The notes beneath the pieces are model-generated. The model did not search any database. It was given only the letters and a program-made list of their open reading frames with translations, and was not told the DNA's origin. A stretch of DNA of 64,000 nucleotides from CAYMCO01 sp964388955 (GTDB taxonomy: Bacteria; Chloroflexota; Anaerolineae; Anaerolineales; E44-bin32): the NCBI GenBank assembly GCA_964388955.1, contig CAYMCO010000015.1, forward strand, positions 1 through 64,000, in the 5' to 3' direction. Positions 10,268 through 18,725 of the stretch are shown here, piece by piece. Each line of letters begins with the position of its first letter. Position 1 is the stretch's first letter. The translations under genes were made by a program, and so were the position numbers.

Positions 10268-10751
10268 ATCTCCTCCGTGATCCAATGTGCCTGACGGAAG
10301 GGAAGAGTCACGACTGCGAGGGCATCCATTCCGCGATCCGGTTCAAGTTTCGATCCCAACTGCGCTTTCGCGTGGGACTCGCCTGGGCCGCTGTCAGGGC
10401 GCATACGGATCTTGGGTCCGCGCAAACTGTACCACGATCTCTTGACGCCCGGCCCGACAGATGCATTAATCTCGCCGCCGGGCAGCTTTCTCACTTCGAA
10501 ACAACTAGGATGGCGCACTCCGATCAAACGCGGCTCGCTCCGGTTGGTGGAAGAACCAGATGTAATGCCAAGGGAGTCAGCGGCACGATGGCGGGAATTT
10601 GGGGGTGCCCTAGTCTCTAGAATCCCTCCCGCCGAGATATGGAAGGCTATCCGGGAAACGTCTATGCCGTTTGTCACAAACGAGAGTAGGGGGCTGATTT
10701 GACCGCCGGGACAGGGGTCCGCAGGCCGTCTCGAGGGGACGGTTGCACAGC
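10268..10751. other. Gap without a recognisable gene
   Basis: About 480 bases between the CruF-like gene and the end of the ABC exporter operon. Open frames on both strands lack Shine-Dalgarno sites and resemble no family I know. No hairpin or repeat stands out. Confidence 0.5.
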
Positions 10752-10979
10752 CTAATCCAATTGCCTTATGGAGAGCAGCTCAAGACCCAAATCACGCAGC
10801 CTGGCGATGATCCCGTACAGGGCGCTCTGATCGGGGACCGGCCCCCGCAGGATGGTCATCCCCTGCGCTGCGGGGCAGACCTCCAGCCCCTCGAACCATT
10901 CCCCCCAGCTCTTGTCGATTTGACCGCGGATGTGAATTTCCACACATATCGCGCGTCCCAATTCCCCGTTCTCACTCAT
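10752..10979 (-). CDS. Small conserved soluble protein at the end of an ABC exporter operon
   Basis: A 75-residue protein of unknown function. Its ATG overlaps the stop of the upstream permease by eight bases (ATGAGTGA), so it is translationally coupled to the exporter. The pattern is an EIHIRGQID start, a WGEWFEGLEV block and a GPVPDQSALYGIIARLRDLG block near the end. The gene at 48852-49115 encodes a paralog sharing EWVEGM, ALDQAALHGMLRRL and SLGLPLISV. There is no signal peptide or membrane segment. The shared core suggests a small alpha/beta domain that binds a partner or ligand, but no activity can be assigned. Confidence 0.8.
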   Translation of the reverse strand: MSENGELGRAICVEIHIRGQIDKSWGEWFEGLEVCPAAQGMTILRGPVPDQSALYGIIARLRDLGLELLSIRQLD

Positions 10980-12237
10980 ATCTCAACCTGCGGGTAGCGA
11001 TGAGCAGAAAGACCGCTGCAAAGGCGATCAGGATTCCCAGCTCGGGCAGCAGCGCCGGGAAGTGCTCTCCGTCGGCGAGCAACTTCAGGTACCCCTCCAG
11101 GGCATGCGCCTGCGGTGTCAAGCGGGAGATCACGGAGATGAAGCCTCCCATGCGAGAGAAAGCGTGACCCCCTATAGGCACCGATCCGCCGGCGATTGCC
11201 AGAATGAAACCTGCCGCGACCCCCATGTTGGATGCTTGGCTCGCGGATTTCGCAAAGCTCGCGATGAGCAACCCGAGGGCGACGGCGGTGGCTGCGGAGA
11301 CAATAGTGATGGCGACCAAGCCGAAGGGCGAGATGCCCAACGAAACATCAAAGAATATGGATGCAACACCGAACAGCAGCACGGCCTGCAAACATGGGAT
11401 CAACATATACGCCAGCAGCTTCCCACCGATCACCGCCCCCCGCGAGATCGGGGCGGCGACCAGCCGTCTCAGCGTGCCGGATTCGCGCTCGCCCAAGATC
11501 GACTCGGCTGCCATCGGGACCACAAAGAACAGGAACATGACCGTGTAGCCAGCGAAAATGTATGCGAGAAACGCGTCGAGCCATGTAGATTCAGATTCCA
11601 TCCCCACCAGATCCTCGGAAATGACGGAGATCAGCGGATCTCTGCGCATCTCTCCAAGCCGGGTCATTATCACCCCCAAGTTCTGGGCTTCGATTCCCTG
11701 GCGCTGCTCGGCGCTGATGTTCTCCAAAAGGCCTGAGCCATCCAGAACCGAACGGATTCCATACCCTACCTCTCCCCAGATCGTCACCTCATCAACGACC
11801 TGGTTCATGATTCCGACGACGATGCTGGCGCTCTGGGGTTGCGCCGGATCGACGATCACTTCCACACCCGTCTGTTTGTGCTCGGCAATACGCGTCGAGA
11901 AGTCCGGTGGCAGATAGATGGCAGCCGATAGCTTGCCCTGCGCCACCTGCGTCTCGGCCTCAGAGAGTGTTTCATAGATCCTGACATCCAGTTCGTCGAT
12001 GGCGGCGATGGCCTTTTCGACTTCACGACCGTAGTTCCCAGGGTCAATATTCACCAGGCCGATATGCAGCAGAATGGCGGCCTCTCCCCGCTGCGAATTC
12101 ATCGTAAGGTTGGCCGCGCTCTGCATGCTGCTCAGCAGCAGCGGGAGGAGGAACATGATCGCCAGGTTGCCGCGATCCTTAGAGATCACTTGGAGTTCCT
12201 TCCAGGCAACCGCGAGTGCTGTACTGATCGTTTTCAC
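10972..12237 (-). CDS. ABC-2 type exporter permease (second subunit)
   Basis: A 421-residue membrane subunit of an ABC-2 exporter. It has an N-terminal transmembrane helix (about residues 25-45), a long extracytoplasmic domain to about 200, and a C-terminal bundle of five to six helices ending in a cytoplasmic RRLRYE tail. The layout matches NatB/DrrB/YhgE-like exporter permeases. The gene follows the first permease after 11 bases and is coupled to the small gene behind it. With the ATPase at 13498-14508 it would form a heterodimeric exporter. The substrate cannot be read from sequence; drugs, lipids or Na+ are the usual possibilities. Confidence 0.87.
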   Translation of the reverse strand: MKTISTALAVAWKELQVISKDRGNLAIMFLLPLLLSSMQSAANLTMNSQRGEAAILLHIGLVNIDPGNYGREVEKAIAAIDELDVRIYETLSEAETQVAQGKLSAAIYLPPDFSTRIAEHKQTGVEVIVDPAQPQSASIVVGIMNQVVDEVTIWGEVGYGIRSVLDGSGLLENISAEQRQGIEAQNLGVIMTRLGEMRRDPLISVISEDLVGMESESTWLDAFLAYIFAGYTVMFLFFVVPMAAESILGERESGTLRRLVAAPISRGAVIGGKLLAYMLIPCLQAVLLFGVASIFFDVSLGISPFGLVAITIVSAATAVALGLLIASFAKSASQASNMGVAAGFILAIAGGSVPIGGHAFSRMGGFISVISRLTPQAHALEGYLKLLADGEHFPALLPELGILIAFAAVFLLIATRRLRYE

Positions 12238-12248
12238 TGTCCGCCTCC

Positions 12249-13493
12249 CTACTCAAAATCAAAGCGCAGCAAGCCGAGAGTGATGAACAACCCCCCAAAC
12301 GCCAGCAGGATGCCGATCTCAGGCATCGTATCCCTCAGCCCTAGATTCCGCAGCATGATGTCATTCAGCGCGCGGTTCGCCCAGTAATGGGGGGCGATCT
12401 TGGGCAGCGGCCCCAGAATGCGATCCAGGATGAACACCGGGACGATCGAGCCGCCGACAATCCCCAAGCCCCAAAGCAATAGGGTGCTCAAGCCGCCGAT
12501 CTGCGCCTCAGTGCGCGCCAGAGAAGCGATGAGAATCCCCATTGCGCTGGAGCAGAAGGCGATCACGGAGGCAGCCAAGCCGAGCGCCAGCGCGTCACGG
12601 CCGAGGGAGATGGGAGTGAAACCGAGCCACCCTAGCACGACGCCCCCGAAGAAGAATATGATCGTGATCTGAACCAACGACAGAAGGAGGTTGGGCAGCA
12701 TCTTCCCCACCAGGAGAGAAGCTTTGCTGAGCGGCGCCGCCATCAATCGACGGAAAGAGCCGCTCTTCTTTTCGTCATAGATGGAGCGGGCGGTGTTCTG
12801 GGCGGCGAGGAAGACAAAGAGCACGGTAAATCCGGGCACGCTGGTCTGCGCAAAGGATGGGTCCTCTTCGGATTCATCCCCCTGCCGCGGCAGGCGCTCT
12901 TCGATGATGACCAGGGGTCGAGATTTGGCGTTTTGAAACTGCTCTCGCGCCTGCCCTTGGATGCGCTCCAGGGAGAAAGCGGTCTGGAACTCGGCCGGCG
13001 CGTTGGCCTGCATTTCCGCCATTTGCTCCAGACTCGCCAGGATCTGCCTCTCCAGAGCCATGTCCTGCGCAACACCCTCGACCACCAAGCGGACGGCCTC
13101 GGTCTGCTCCGGATCCGCGTCCGGACGGCTGGTGAGCTGCAATGTGCTCCCTGCCCCCTGATCCAAGTTGGCCGTGAAATCAGGGCCGACTGTGAGCATG
13201 CGCTGGATCGCGCCGGCCTCGAGCTGTGCGCGGGCTTGATCCATATCAACCAGGGCGACGTTCACGCCGCCGGCCTCCTGGATCCCCTCGATCAGCTCCT
13301 GGGCGCGCGGGCCGCTGTCCATGTTCGCGATGGGAAGAAGGACGCGTGTGTCCGCCGCCCCCTCTTCCATGCCGCTGAAGGCACCCGCAATCACCAGGAT
13401 GAAAATCAGCGGCAGCAGAATCAGCTGAAAGAGCGCGCCGCGGTCCCTCACCAAGATCTGGATATCTTTTAGGGCTATGCTCCATGCATTCAT
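12249..13493 (-). CDS. ABC-2 type exporter permease (first subunit)
   Basis: A 414-residue ABC-2 permease with the same plan as its neighbour: one N-terminal helix (LFQLILLPLIFILVIAGAFS), a large external domain to about residue 210, then the C-terminal helix bundle. It starts four bases after the ATPase stop codon, so ATPase, permease and permease form one transcript. The two permeases are distant paralogs, suggesting a heterodimeric membrane domain. An SGSFRRLMAAP segment before the C-terminal bundle corresponds to the coupling region seen in this family. Confidence 0.87.
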   Translation of the reverse strand: MNAWSIALKDIQILVRDRGALFQLILLPLIFILVIAGAFSGMEEGAADTRVLLPIANMDSGPRAQELIEGIQEAGGVNVALVDMDQARAQLEAGAIQRMLTVGPDFTANLDQGAGSTLQLTSRPDADPEQTEAVRLVVEGVAQDMALERQILASLEQMAEMQANAPAEFQTAFSLERIQGQAREQFQNAKSRPLVIIEERLPRQGDESEEDPSFAQTSVPGFTVLFVFLAAQNTARSIYDEKKSGSFRRLMAAPLSKASLLVGKMLPNLLLSLVQITIIFFFGGVVLGWLGFTPISLGRDALALGLAASVIAFCSSAMGILIASLARTEAQIGGLSTLLLWGLGIVGGSIVPVFILDRILGPLPKIAPHYWANRALNDIMLRNLGLRDTMPEIGILLAFGGLFITLGLLRFDFE

Positions 13494-13497
13494 CCCG

Positions 13498-14508
13498 CTA
13501 CTCCCTCAACTTCTTCCCAGTCAGGTGCAGAAAGACGCTTTCCAAGTTTGGCTCCAGGATTTCCAGCGAGGTGAGGGTGATGTCCGCCGCGCTCAGATGA
13601 TTGATCACGCTGACGATCGCCTGCTGGGAGTTCTTGGCGACGACCTTCACTATCCGTGTCGCCGCAATCCCTCCACGCTCCAGATTCTCAACGACCTCGT
13701 CTTCACCGGGAGGTGGAGGCAAGGCGGGCTCGGCGATCTCGGCGCTTTCCACACCGGCCAGCTCAGCGAGATCCCGTACGAGGCCATCATCCATACGCTC
13801 CAGGCCGATGTGGATGACACCCCCTCCCAGCAGGGCGATCAGATTCTTGATCGTGTCCAGGGCGATAATCCGACCCTCATCAATGATGGCCACCCGGTTG
13901 CAGAGCAGCTCCACCTCTTCCATGTAGTGGCTCGTATATACGATGCTCATCCCCCTGTCGCGGTTCAGCCGGATCACGCTCTCGAAGATATGATTGCGGC
14001 TTTGCGGATCGACTCCGACGGTGGGCTCATCAAGGAACAGCAGCCTTGGATGATGCAGCAGTCCGGCAGCGATATTCACCCGGCGTTTCATACCCCCGGA
14101 ATAGGTATTGATGGATTCGTCCGCCCTCTCGGTGAGGGCCACAATGCGGAGCACATCGGCAACCCGCTCCTTCAGTTCGGCCCCACGCAGGCCGTAGATG
14201 CGCCCGAAGAATTCCAGGTTGGCCCGCGCGCTCAGCGTGGGGTAGAGCGCCAGATCCTGGGGAACGAGTCCGTTGATTCTCTTCGCCTCGCCCATCTCCT
14301 GTAGGATGTCATGGCCGCCGATGCGGGCCGTGCCGGAAGTCGGAGCGATCACACCGGTCAACATAGAGATCGTCTGCGTCTTGCCTGCGCCGTTCGGCCC
14401 CAGCAGTCCGAATACCTCCCCTTCTTGGACCGTGAAGCTGATGCCTTTCACAGCTTCGAACTCACCGTATCTCTTGACCAAGTTGTCCACTTCAAGCATT
14501 GGGGGCAT
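13498..14508 (-). CDS. ABC exporter ATP-binding subunit
   Basis: A 336-residue ATPase for the two downstream permeases. It has Walker A GPNGAGKT, signature YSGGMKRRV, Walker B LLFLDEPTVGVD and an H-loop in TSHYMEE. About 100 residues beyond the nucleotide-binding domain form the C-terminal extension usual in DrrA/NatA-type subunits. The ATG at 14508 is chosen because AAAGGA lies nine bases upstream; the ATG at 14514 is too close to that site. A perfect hairpin lies 70 bases upstream, between this gene and the membrane protein at 14685. Confidence 0.92.
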   Translation of the reverse strand: MPPMLEVDNLVKRYGEFEAVKGISFTVQEGEVFGLLGPNGAGKTQTISMLTGVIAPTSGTARIGGHDILQEMGEAKRINGLVPQDLALYPTLSARANLEFFGRIYGLRGAELKERVADVLRIVALTERADESINTYSGGMKRRVNIAAGLLHHPRLLFLDEPTVGVDPQSRNHIFESVIRLNRDRGMSIVYTSHYMEEVELLCNRVAIIDEGRIIALDTIKNLIALLGGGVIHIGLERMDDGLVRDLAELAGVESAEIAEPALPPPPGEDEVVENLERGGIAATRIVKVVAKNSQQAIVSVINHLSAADITLTSLEILEPNLESVFLHLTGKKLRE

Positions 14509-14577
14509 GGTCATGTGTCCTTTCGCCAGGATGAGTGGCACCTTGCATCATCGCGTCAATTGTCATGATCGCATTGC

Positions 14578-14599
14578 GGGGCGCAGTGAACTGCGCCCC
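14578..14599. other. Perfect intergenic hairpin
   Basis: GGGGCGCAG (14578-14586) pairs exactly with 14591-14599 around a four-base loop. It lies between the membrane-protein gene (ends 14685) and the exporter ATPase (starts 14508), both minus strand. No T tract follows on the minus strand, so it fits an mRNA-stabilising, processing or partial-termination element better than a strong terminator. Confidence 0.6.
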
Positions 14600-14684
14600 T
14601 GGCAGGATGGGGCCATCGGATGGTCGCCCGGCCCTTCGCGTGCGAAGGTTGCCGCGATCTGGCGAGCAAGCACCCACATCCCCA

Positions 14685-15266
14685 TCAGGCCTGCTCCGCC
14701 TTTCCAAACAACTGCTGCCGGTCCAGGTAGGGCTTCAGGACGAGATAGGCGCCGAGCACGATGAGCAGCACAGCGCCGTCCAGCTCATAGAAGCCCATAA
14801 CCCCGAACGCCCCGCTGATTACCGAAAGCACCCCCAAGAAAGTGGTGAAGCCGCTCATTCGCAGCCCATTGGCATAGCGCGCGGCGTTCAGCCCCAGCAT
14901 GATCACGCCGACTCCGATCGACCACCAGCCGCCCTTGATGATCTCTTGGGGGATAAACAGGAACCCGCCGAGCATGATCAAGAAGCAACCCCAGGCGACG
15001 GTCTCCAAGCGCTTGTTGAGGGCCGCCTTTTCGGGATCTATCACTACTTCGTCCTTGGGCGCCTCCTCTCCCGATCTCGCCCCTCCCACGGAGGTGGCCA
15101 GCAGGACCGCCCCCACGATCGCCAGCACGACCGGCGGCACCCATGGCATGTTCATACTCCCCACCTGGAACATCAGATCCTCCGAGGGCAAACGAAGGTT
15201 GGCAACCGTCAGGAATACCGCGATCGCCAGACAGATCAACCCACCGACTAATCTCGACTTGTTCAT
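14685..15266 (-). CDS. Uncharacterised membrane protein behind the shared promoter (copy A)
   Basis: A 193-residue protein with about six hydrophobic helices: one at 6-22, one at 43-60, and four from about 90 to 180. A charged cytoplasmic loop (EEAPKDEVVIDPEKAALNKR) separates the first pair from the rest. I do not recognise the family. The start has a strong GGAGGA site. The gene follows the first MalT-like regulator on the same strand, with promoter copy A between them, and precedes the ABC exporter operon. It may be a direct target of that regulator and perhaps the first gene of the exporter transcript. Confidence 0.85.
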   Translation of the reverse strand: MNKSRLVGGLICLAIAVFLTVANLRLPSEDLMFQVGSMNMPWVPPVVLAIVGAVLLATSVGGARSGEEAPKDEVVIDPEKAALNKRLETVAWGCFLIMLGGFLFIPQEIIKGGWWSIGVGVIMLGLNAARYANGLRMSGFTTFLGVLSVISGAFGVMGFYELDGAVLLIVLGAYLVLKPYLDRQQLFGKAEQA

Positions 15267-15313
15267 TGGGTCCTCCTCCCATGGTCAAACGTGGTCTGTC
15301 ACCTGCGCCATCC

Positions 15314-15376
15314 ACTATAGACCGGTGGGGTGTTGCCGTCATCGGGCGAAAGATGGAATTGGGGGGTTTAGAAGGG
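15314..15376 (-). promoter_or_regulatory. Shared-motif promoter, copy A (diverged)
   Basis: Minus-strand promoter with -35 ATGACG (15337-15342), a 17-base spacer and -10 TATAGT (15314-15319). The expected start of transcription is about 40 bases before the ATG at 15266. The upstream TTAACCC block of the other copies is recognisable as TAAACCC at 15364-15370, 25 bases beyond the -35. The GGGGTATGAC block is changed to GCCCGATGAC. It begins 22 bases after the stop codon of the first MalT-like gene. Confidence 0.6.
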
Positions 15377-15398
15377 GTTTAATTGCCGTGGAGATCGG

Positions 15399-18047
15399 TC
15401 AAATCAGCCCGAGCTCCCGAGCCCGCGCAGAAGCCTGGGCCCGGCTGGATACCTCTAGCTTTCCGAAAATGTGGTGGATGTGGGATTTGGCGGTGCCCAA
15501 ACTGACAACGAGCTGCTCGGCAATTTGGCGATTGGACAGCCCGGCCCCCAGCAGGCGCAGCACTTCCAATTCCCGATCCGTGAGGGGCTCGACAAGCTCC
15601 GCCATCTCCGGCAAGCTGTCCGCATGCGGTTCCCCGGCTGCAAGGAGAGTCCCCACGTACGCCGGGCATATGCCGCGTCTGGCAGTTTCCTTGAGAATCT
15701 TGAGAATCTCAAGGCCTTCACTTAGAAAGACGCGCCGGAAACCTTGCGACTCAGCGTCGCGAATTGCGGGTGCCAGATGATCGACGGCCCGGACCGGATC
15801 CTCTTCTGCCAAGCTTTGCAGCACACGCACTGCATGCAAAGCATAGATCCAACCTGCCGCGCTCGCCTGCTCGTATACCCCCTCAAGCTCGTCGCGCGCA
15901 GCGGCTCGCTCCCCGTCCGCCATCAGAATGCGCGCTCCGTTTAGATCGATGAACCGGAAGAAGGTCTGCGCGTCGTGTGGCATCGGGATGCTCGCGTGCA
16001 ATTCCCGCGCCCTCCCGATCCGGCCTTCCTGCAGCGCAAGTTGGAGGCGGCAGGCCTTCACCCGCGCCTTCGTGAGGGGTGGCAGATTCGCATACCCCTC
16101 AGCGGCGACGGCTGGTTCCAGAGCCTCCCTGGCCTCTCCGATCTCGCCAGCCGTGAGGTGGAAGAGCGCCCGCTGCACCGAACAAGCAGCCTGGAATTCT
16201 ACATTTCCCGTGGCTTCGGCGATGGAGGTCGCCTTTTCCAGATGGCGCCACGCGGAATCCACCTCGTTCCGCTCATAGTTGATCGCGGCCAAATCCGCAT
16301 GGGCGAGGGCCGCTGTCGGGACTTGATCGGCTTCGCCCATGGTTCGTTCCAGTATGGTCGTTGCAGCGGATAGATCCCCCCGCGACGCCAGCGAGCGCGC
16401 CATGAACACTTCTGCGGTATGGTGGGCAAACTGGTTTCCAGTCGCCTTTGTGTCGATCAGCGCTCCCCGCAGCGCCGCCTCGGCCTCATCCAATCGGCCG
16501 AGGTGCCAGCAAATCAGGCCAAGATTGAGAGAGATGCTCCCCCGGCTGCTTCGATCCTCCGGCGGCAGCAATGACAGCGCCTCCTTCGAGAGGTCAATCG
16601 TTCGCGTATGATCTCCACGTGATCTGCTGGCAAAGGCCTCGGCGGCCGCGATTTGTCCCCGGATGTGATCGGGAAGCACCTTCTTCTCAGCCTTCATCTC
16701 TTGCAGAACTCGCCACCCGGCGTCGAGGTCCCCAGAGAGGATGAGCGCCCAGGCATAGTTGAGCGCCCACTCCACCCGGGAGAGCAGGGTTTCCTCGGGC
16801 ATACGGTTGCACCAGCCCAAAAGAGTGACGATCTCACCCGTACGCAGTTTGACGTCGCTGGCTTCTTCGATCAGCTTCCCCGCAACCTGCCAGTGGCTTC
16901 CGGCGAGGGCATGCTCGGTGGCCGCGTCGAAGTCGCCGTGCTCCGCGTACCAGCGACTGGCGCGCGCATGCAGTGTGTTGGCTTCTATCGAGCTGCCTCT
17001 CAGTCGATGCCGAAGCAAGTCCGCGAACAGGCGGTGGTACCGATACCACTCCCGGGATTGATCCAGCGGAACGATGAAGAAATTGGCGTGCTCCAATTGC
17101 CGAATGATTGCACGCCCCCCCTCCCCCCCGGTGACCGCATCTGCCAGCGGCGCGCAGAAGCGGCTGAGGATCGCGGTCTGGAGCAGGAATAATTGCACAT
17201 CCTCCGGCTGACCTTCAAAGACCTCCTCGAAGAGGTAGTCGATGATATACCGGTTGCTGCCCGTGAAGGAGTCGATGAACCTCTGCCGATCCGGCGCGTG
17301 CCGCATCGAAAGCGCGGCAAGCTGCAGCCCGGTGACCCAGCCTTCAGTGCGGCGGGTCAGCCGCGCCGCTTGGTCAGGCGTCAAATCGGAGCCGAGCAGC
17401 AGACGAAAGAAAGCCCTCGCTTCCTCCACTCCAAAGCTCAGGTCGGCCTGACGGATCCCAATCATTTGCCGGCGCGCCTGCAGACGGTGAAGCGGGAGCG
17501 GCGGATCTTCGCGCGACATGATAGCGAGGTGGACATTCGGAGGGAGATGCTCGACCAGGAACTTGAGCGCCGCATGGACAGGCTGCGACCGGATGACGTG
17601 GTAGTCGTCAAACGCAAGGATCAAAGCGCTGTCATGCTCCGCCAGTTCGTTTATGAGCGCGGTGAGCAAGACTTCCTGCGGCGGCCGCTGCGGCGCCCTC
17701 AGCATCCCCAGCACAGGGCGGCCGATTTTTGGGGCGATCATCTGGAGCGCGGCGACGGTATAGGCGAGGAATCGTGTGTGGTCGTTTTCGCTCGCCTCCA
17801 GGGTCAGCCAGGTGGCGGGGATCCCGGCCTTTTCCAGCCATTGGCTCGCAAGCGTGGTTTTTCCGTAGCCAGCCGGTGCGGCGATCAGAGTCAGCTTGCG
17901 GCTGAAAACGCCCCCTTCCTGCAGATCTGATTGCAGCAGATCGATAAGCCGCTGCCGCCGAACGAGGTCATCTCTCGGGGTGGGGATGATCAGCTTGGTG
18001 CGCAGCAGCGCTCCGGTCGGCTCAGGCGCTTCCCTATTGGACGCCAT
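15399..18047 (-). CDS. MalT/LAL-type LuxR transcriptional regulator (first of three)
   Basis: An 882-residue signal-transduction ATPase with an HTH. Walker A is APAGYGKTT (residues 57-65), the Walker B-like block is ALILAFDDYHVI, TPR-like helices fill the middle, and a LuxR HTH (DRELEVLRLLGAGLSNRQIA) sits in the last 65 residues. Such proteins oligomerise with ATP and a ligand and activate promoters close to the -35. The gene is followed on the same strand by promoter copy A and a membrane protein, repeating the arrangement at the other two MalT-like genes. The HTH segment SLGTAKSHIHHIFGKLEVSS is the most divergent of the three, matching the diverged copy A. The ATG at 18047 has a GA-rich site directly before it. 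Confidence 0.92.
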   Translation of the reverse strand: MASNREAPEPTGALLRTKLIIPTPRDDLVRRQRLIDLLQSDLQEGGVFSRKLTLIAAPAGYGKTTLASQWLEKAGIPATWLTLEASENDHTRFLAYTVAALQMIAPKIGRPVLGMLRAPQRPPQEVLLTALINELAEHDSALILAFDDYHVIRSQPVHAALKFLVEHLPPNVHLAIMSREDPPLPLHRLQARRQMIGIRQADLSFGVEEARAFFRLLLGSDLTPDQAARLTRRTEGWVTGLQLAALSMRHAPDRQRFIDSFTGSNRYIIDYLFEEVFEGQPEDVQLFLLQTAILSRFCAPLADAVTGGEGGRAIIRQLEHANFFIVPLDQSREWYRYHRLFADLLRHRLRGSSIEANTLHARASRWYAEHGDFDAATEHALAGSHWQVAGKLIEEASDVKLRTGEIVTLLGWCNRMPEETLLSRVEWALNYAWALILSGDLDAGWRVLQEMKAEKKVLPDHIRGQIAAAEAFASRSRGDHTRTIDLSKEALSLLPPEDRSSRGSISLNLGLICWHLGRLDEAEAALRGALIDTKATGNQFAHHTAEVFMARSLASRGDLSAATTILERTMGEADQVPTAALAHADLAAINYERNEVDSAWRHLEKATSIAEATGNVEFQAACSVQRALFHLTAGEIGEAREALEPAVAAEGYANLPPLTKARVKACRLQLALQEGRIGRARELHASIPMPHDAQTFFRFIDLNGARILMADGERAAARDELEGVYEQASAAGWIYALHAVRVLQSLAEEDPVRAVDHLAPAIRDAESQGFRRVFLSEGLEILKILKETARRGICPAYVGTLLAAGEPHADSLPEMAELVEPLTDRELEVLRLLGAGLSNRQIAEQLVVSLGTAKSHIHHIFGKLEVSSRAQASARARELGLI

Positions 18048-18406
18048 CCCTCTTCCATCCCCTTATTCGAACCACTGATACGGCCATTCTACAATAGGAG
18101 AGCCCGCGAGGTACAGTGGTGATATGGGCGAGATCAAGGGAGGGCATTTTCACGGAGAAGCCGATTCCAATCATGAATGCCTGCCATCTCGAAGAATCAA
18201 GAGCTGCACCTGGCGGCGGAACTGCCGCTCGCGCTCAAGGGGCCACGAGCGGGGATCGCTATAGCCTTTGGCTGCGGTTCCCCCTCGAAGAACGGCCGGG
18301 AGGACGACGCCCAATCCCCCGGTGTGGATCAGGCACAAATCGAATTGCCTCGAAGAGAACTGGCATCCTATCGTAGGCGATTGTCCCCAAGGATCGAATC
18401 GAGAAT
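18048..18406. other. Gap without a recognisable gene
   Basis: About 360 bases between the orphan molbindin and the first MalT-like gene. On the minus strand a TAGAAT just upstream of the regulator is a possible -10, but no good -35 accompanies it. Open frames across this interval lack start signals and family resemblance. Confidence 0.45.
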
Positions 18407-18616
18407 TCAGCCTTCCATGATCATCACATTGGATGCCTTGATCACCGCGCTGACTTGGACCCCTGGTGCCAGATCCAGCGCCTCGGCGGAATGCTTGGTG
18501 ATGACCGAAACGATCTCGATCCCCCCAGGGAGTTCGACGATGACCTCGGTGTTGACGGCACCAGGGTTCACTTCTTTCACCGTACCGTCGAGCACGTTTC
18601 GAGCACTTATCTTCAT
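18407..18616 (-). CDS. Molbindin-like Mop/TOBE-domain protein
   Basis: A 69-residue single Mop domain, complete from MKISARNVLDGTVKEV to the terminal VIKASNVMIMEG. Such proteins bind molybdate or tungstate as oligomers and act in storage or homeostasis in the cytoplasm. An AAAGGA site lies nine bases before the ATG. No modABC transporter, ModE or molybdoenzyme gene is in the window, so it stands alone. It lies 109 bases past the end of the ABC exporter gene and could be read from the same transcript. Confidence 0.88.
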   Translation of the reverse strand: MKISARNVLDGTVKEVNPGAVNTEVIVELPGGIEIVSVITKHSAEALDLAPGVQVSAVIKASNVMIMEG

Positions 18617-18725
18617 GGCACTCGATCCTTTCGCATCCTTCGCTTCCGTGCCTCCTCAATTATTCCGTCTCGATCAATCCGAAGTGAAACACACCGGCGA
18701 CTACCCCCGGCCCACGGCAACCCGG

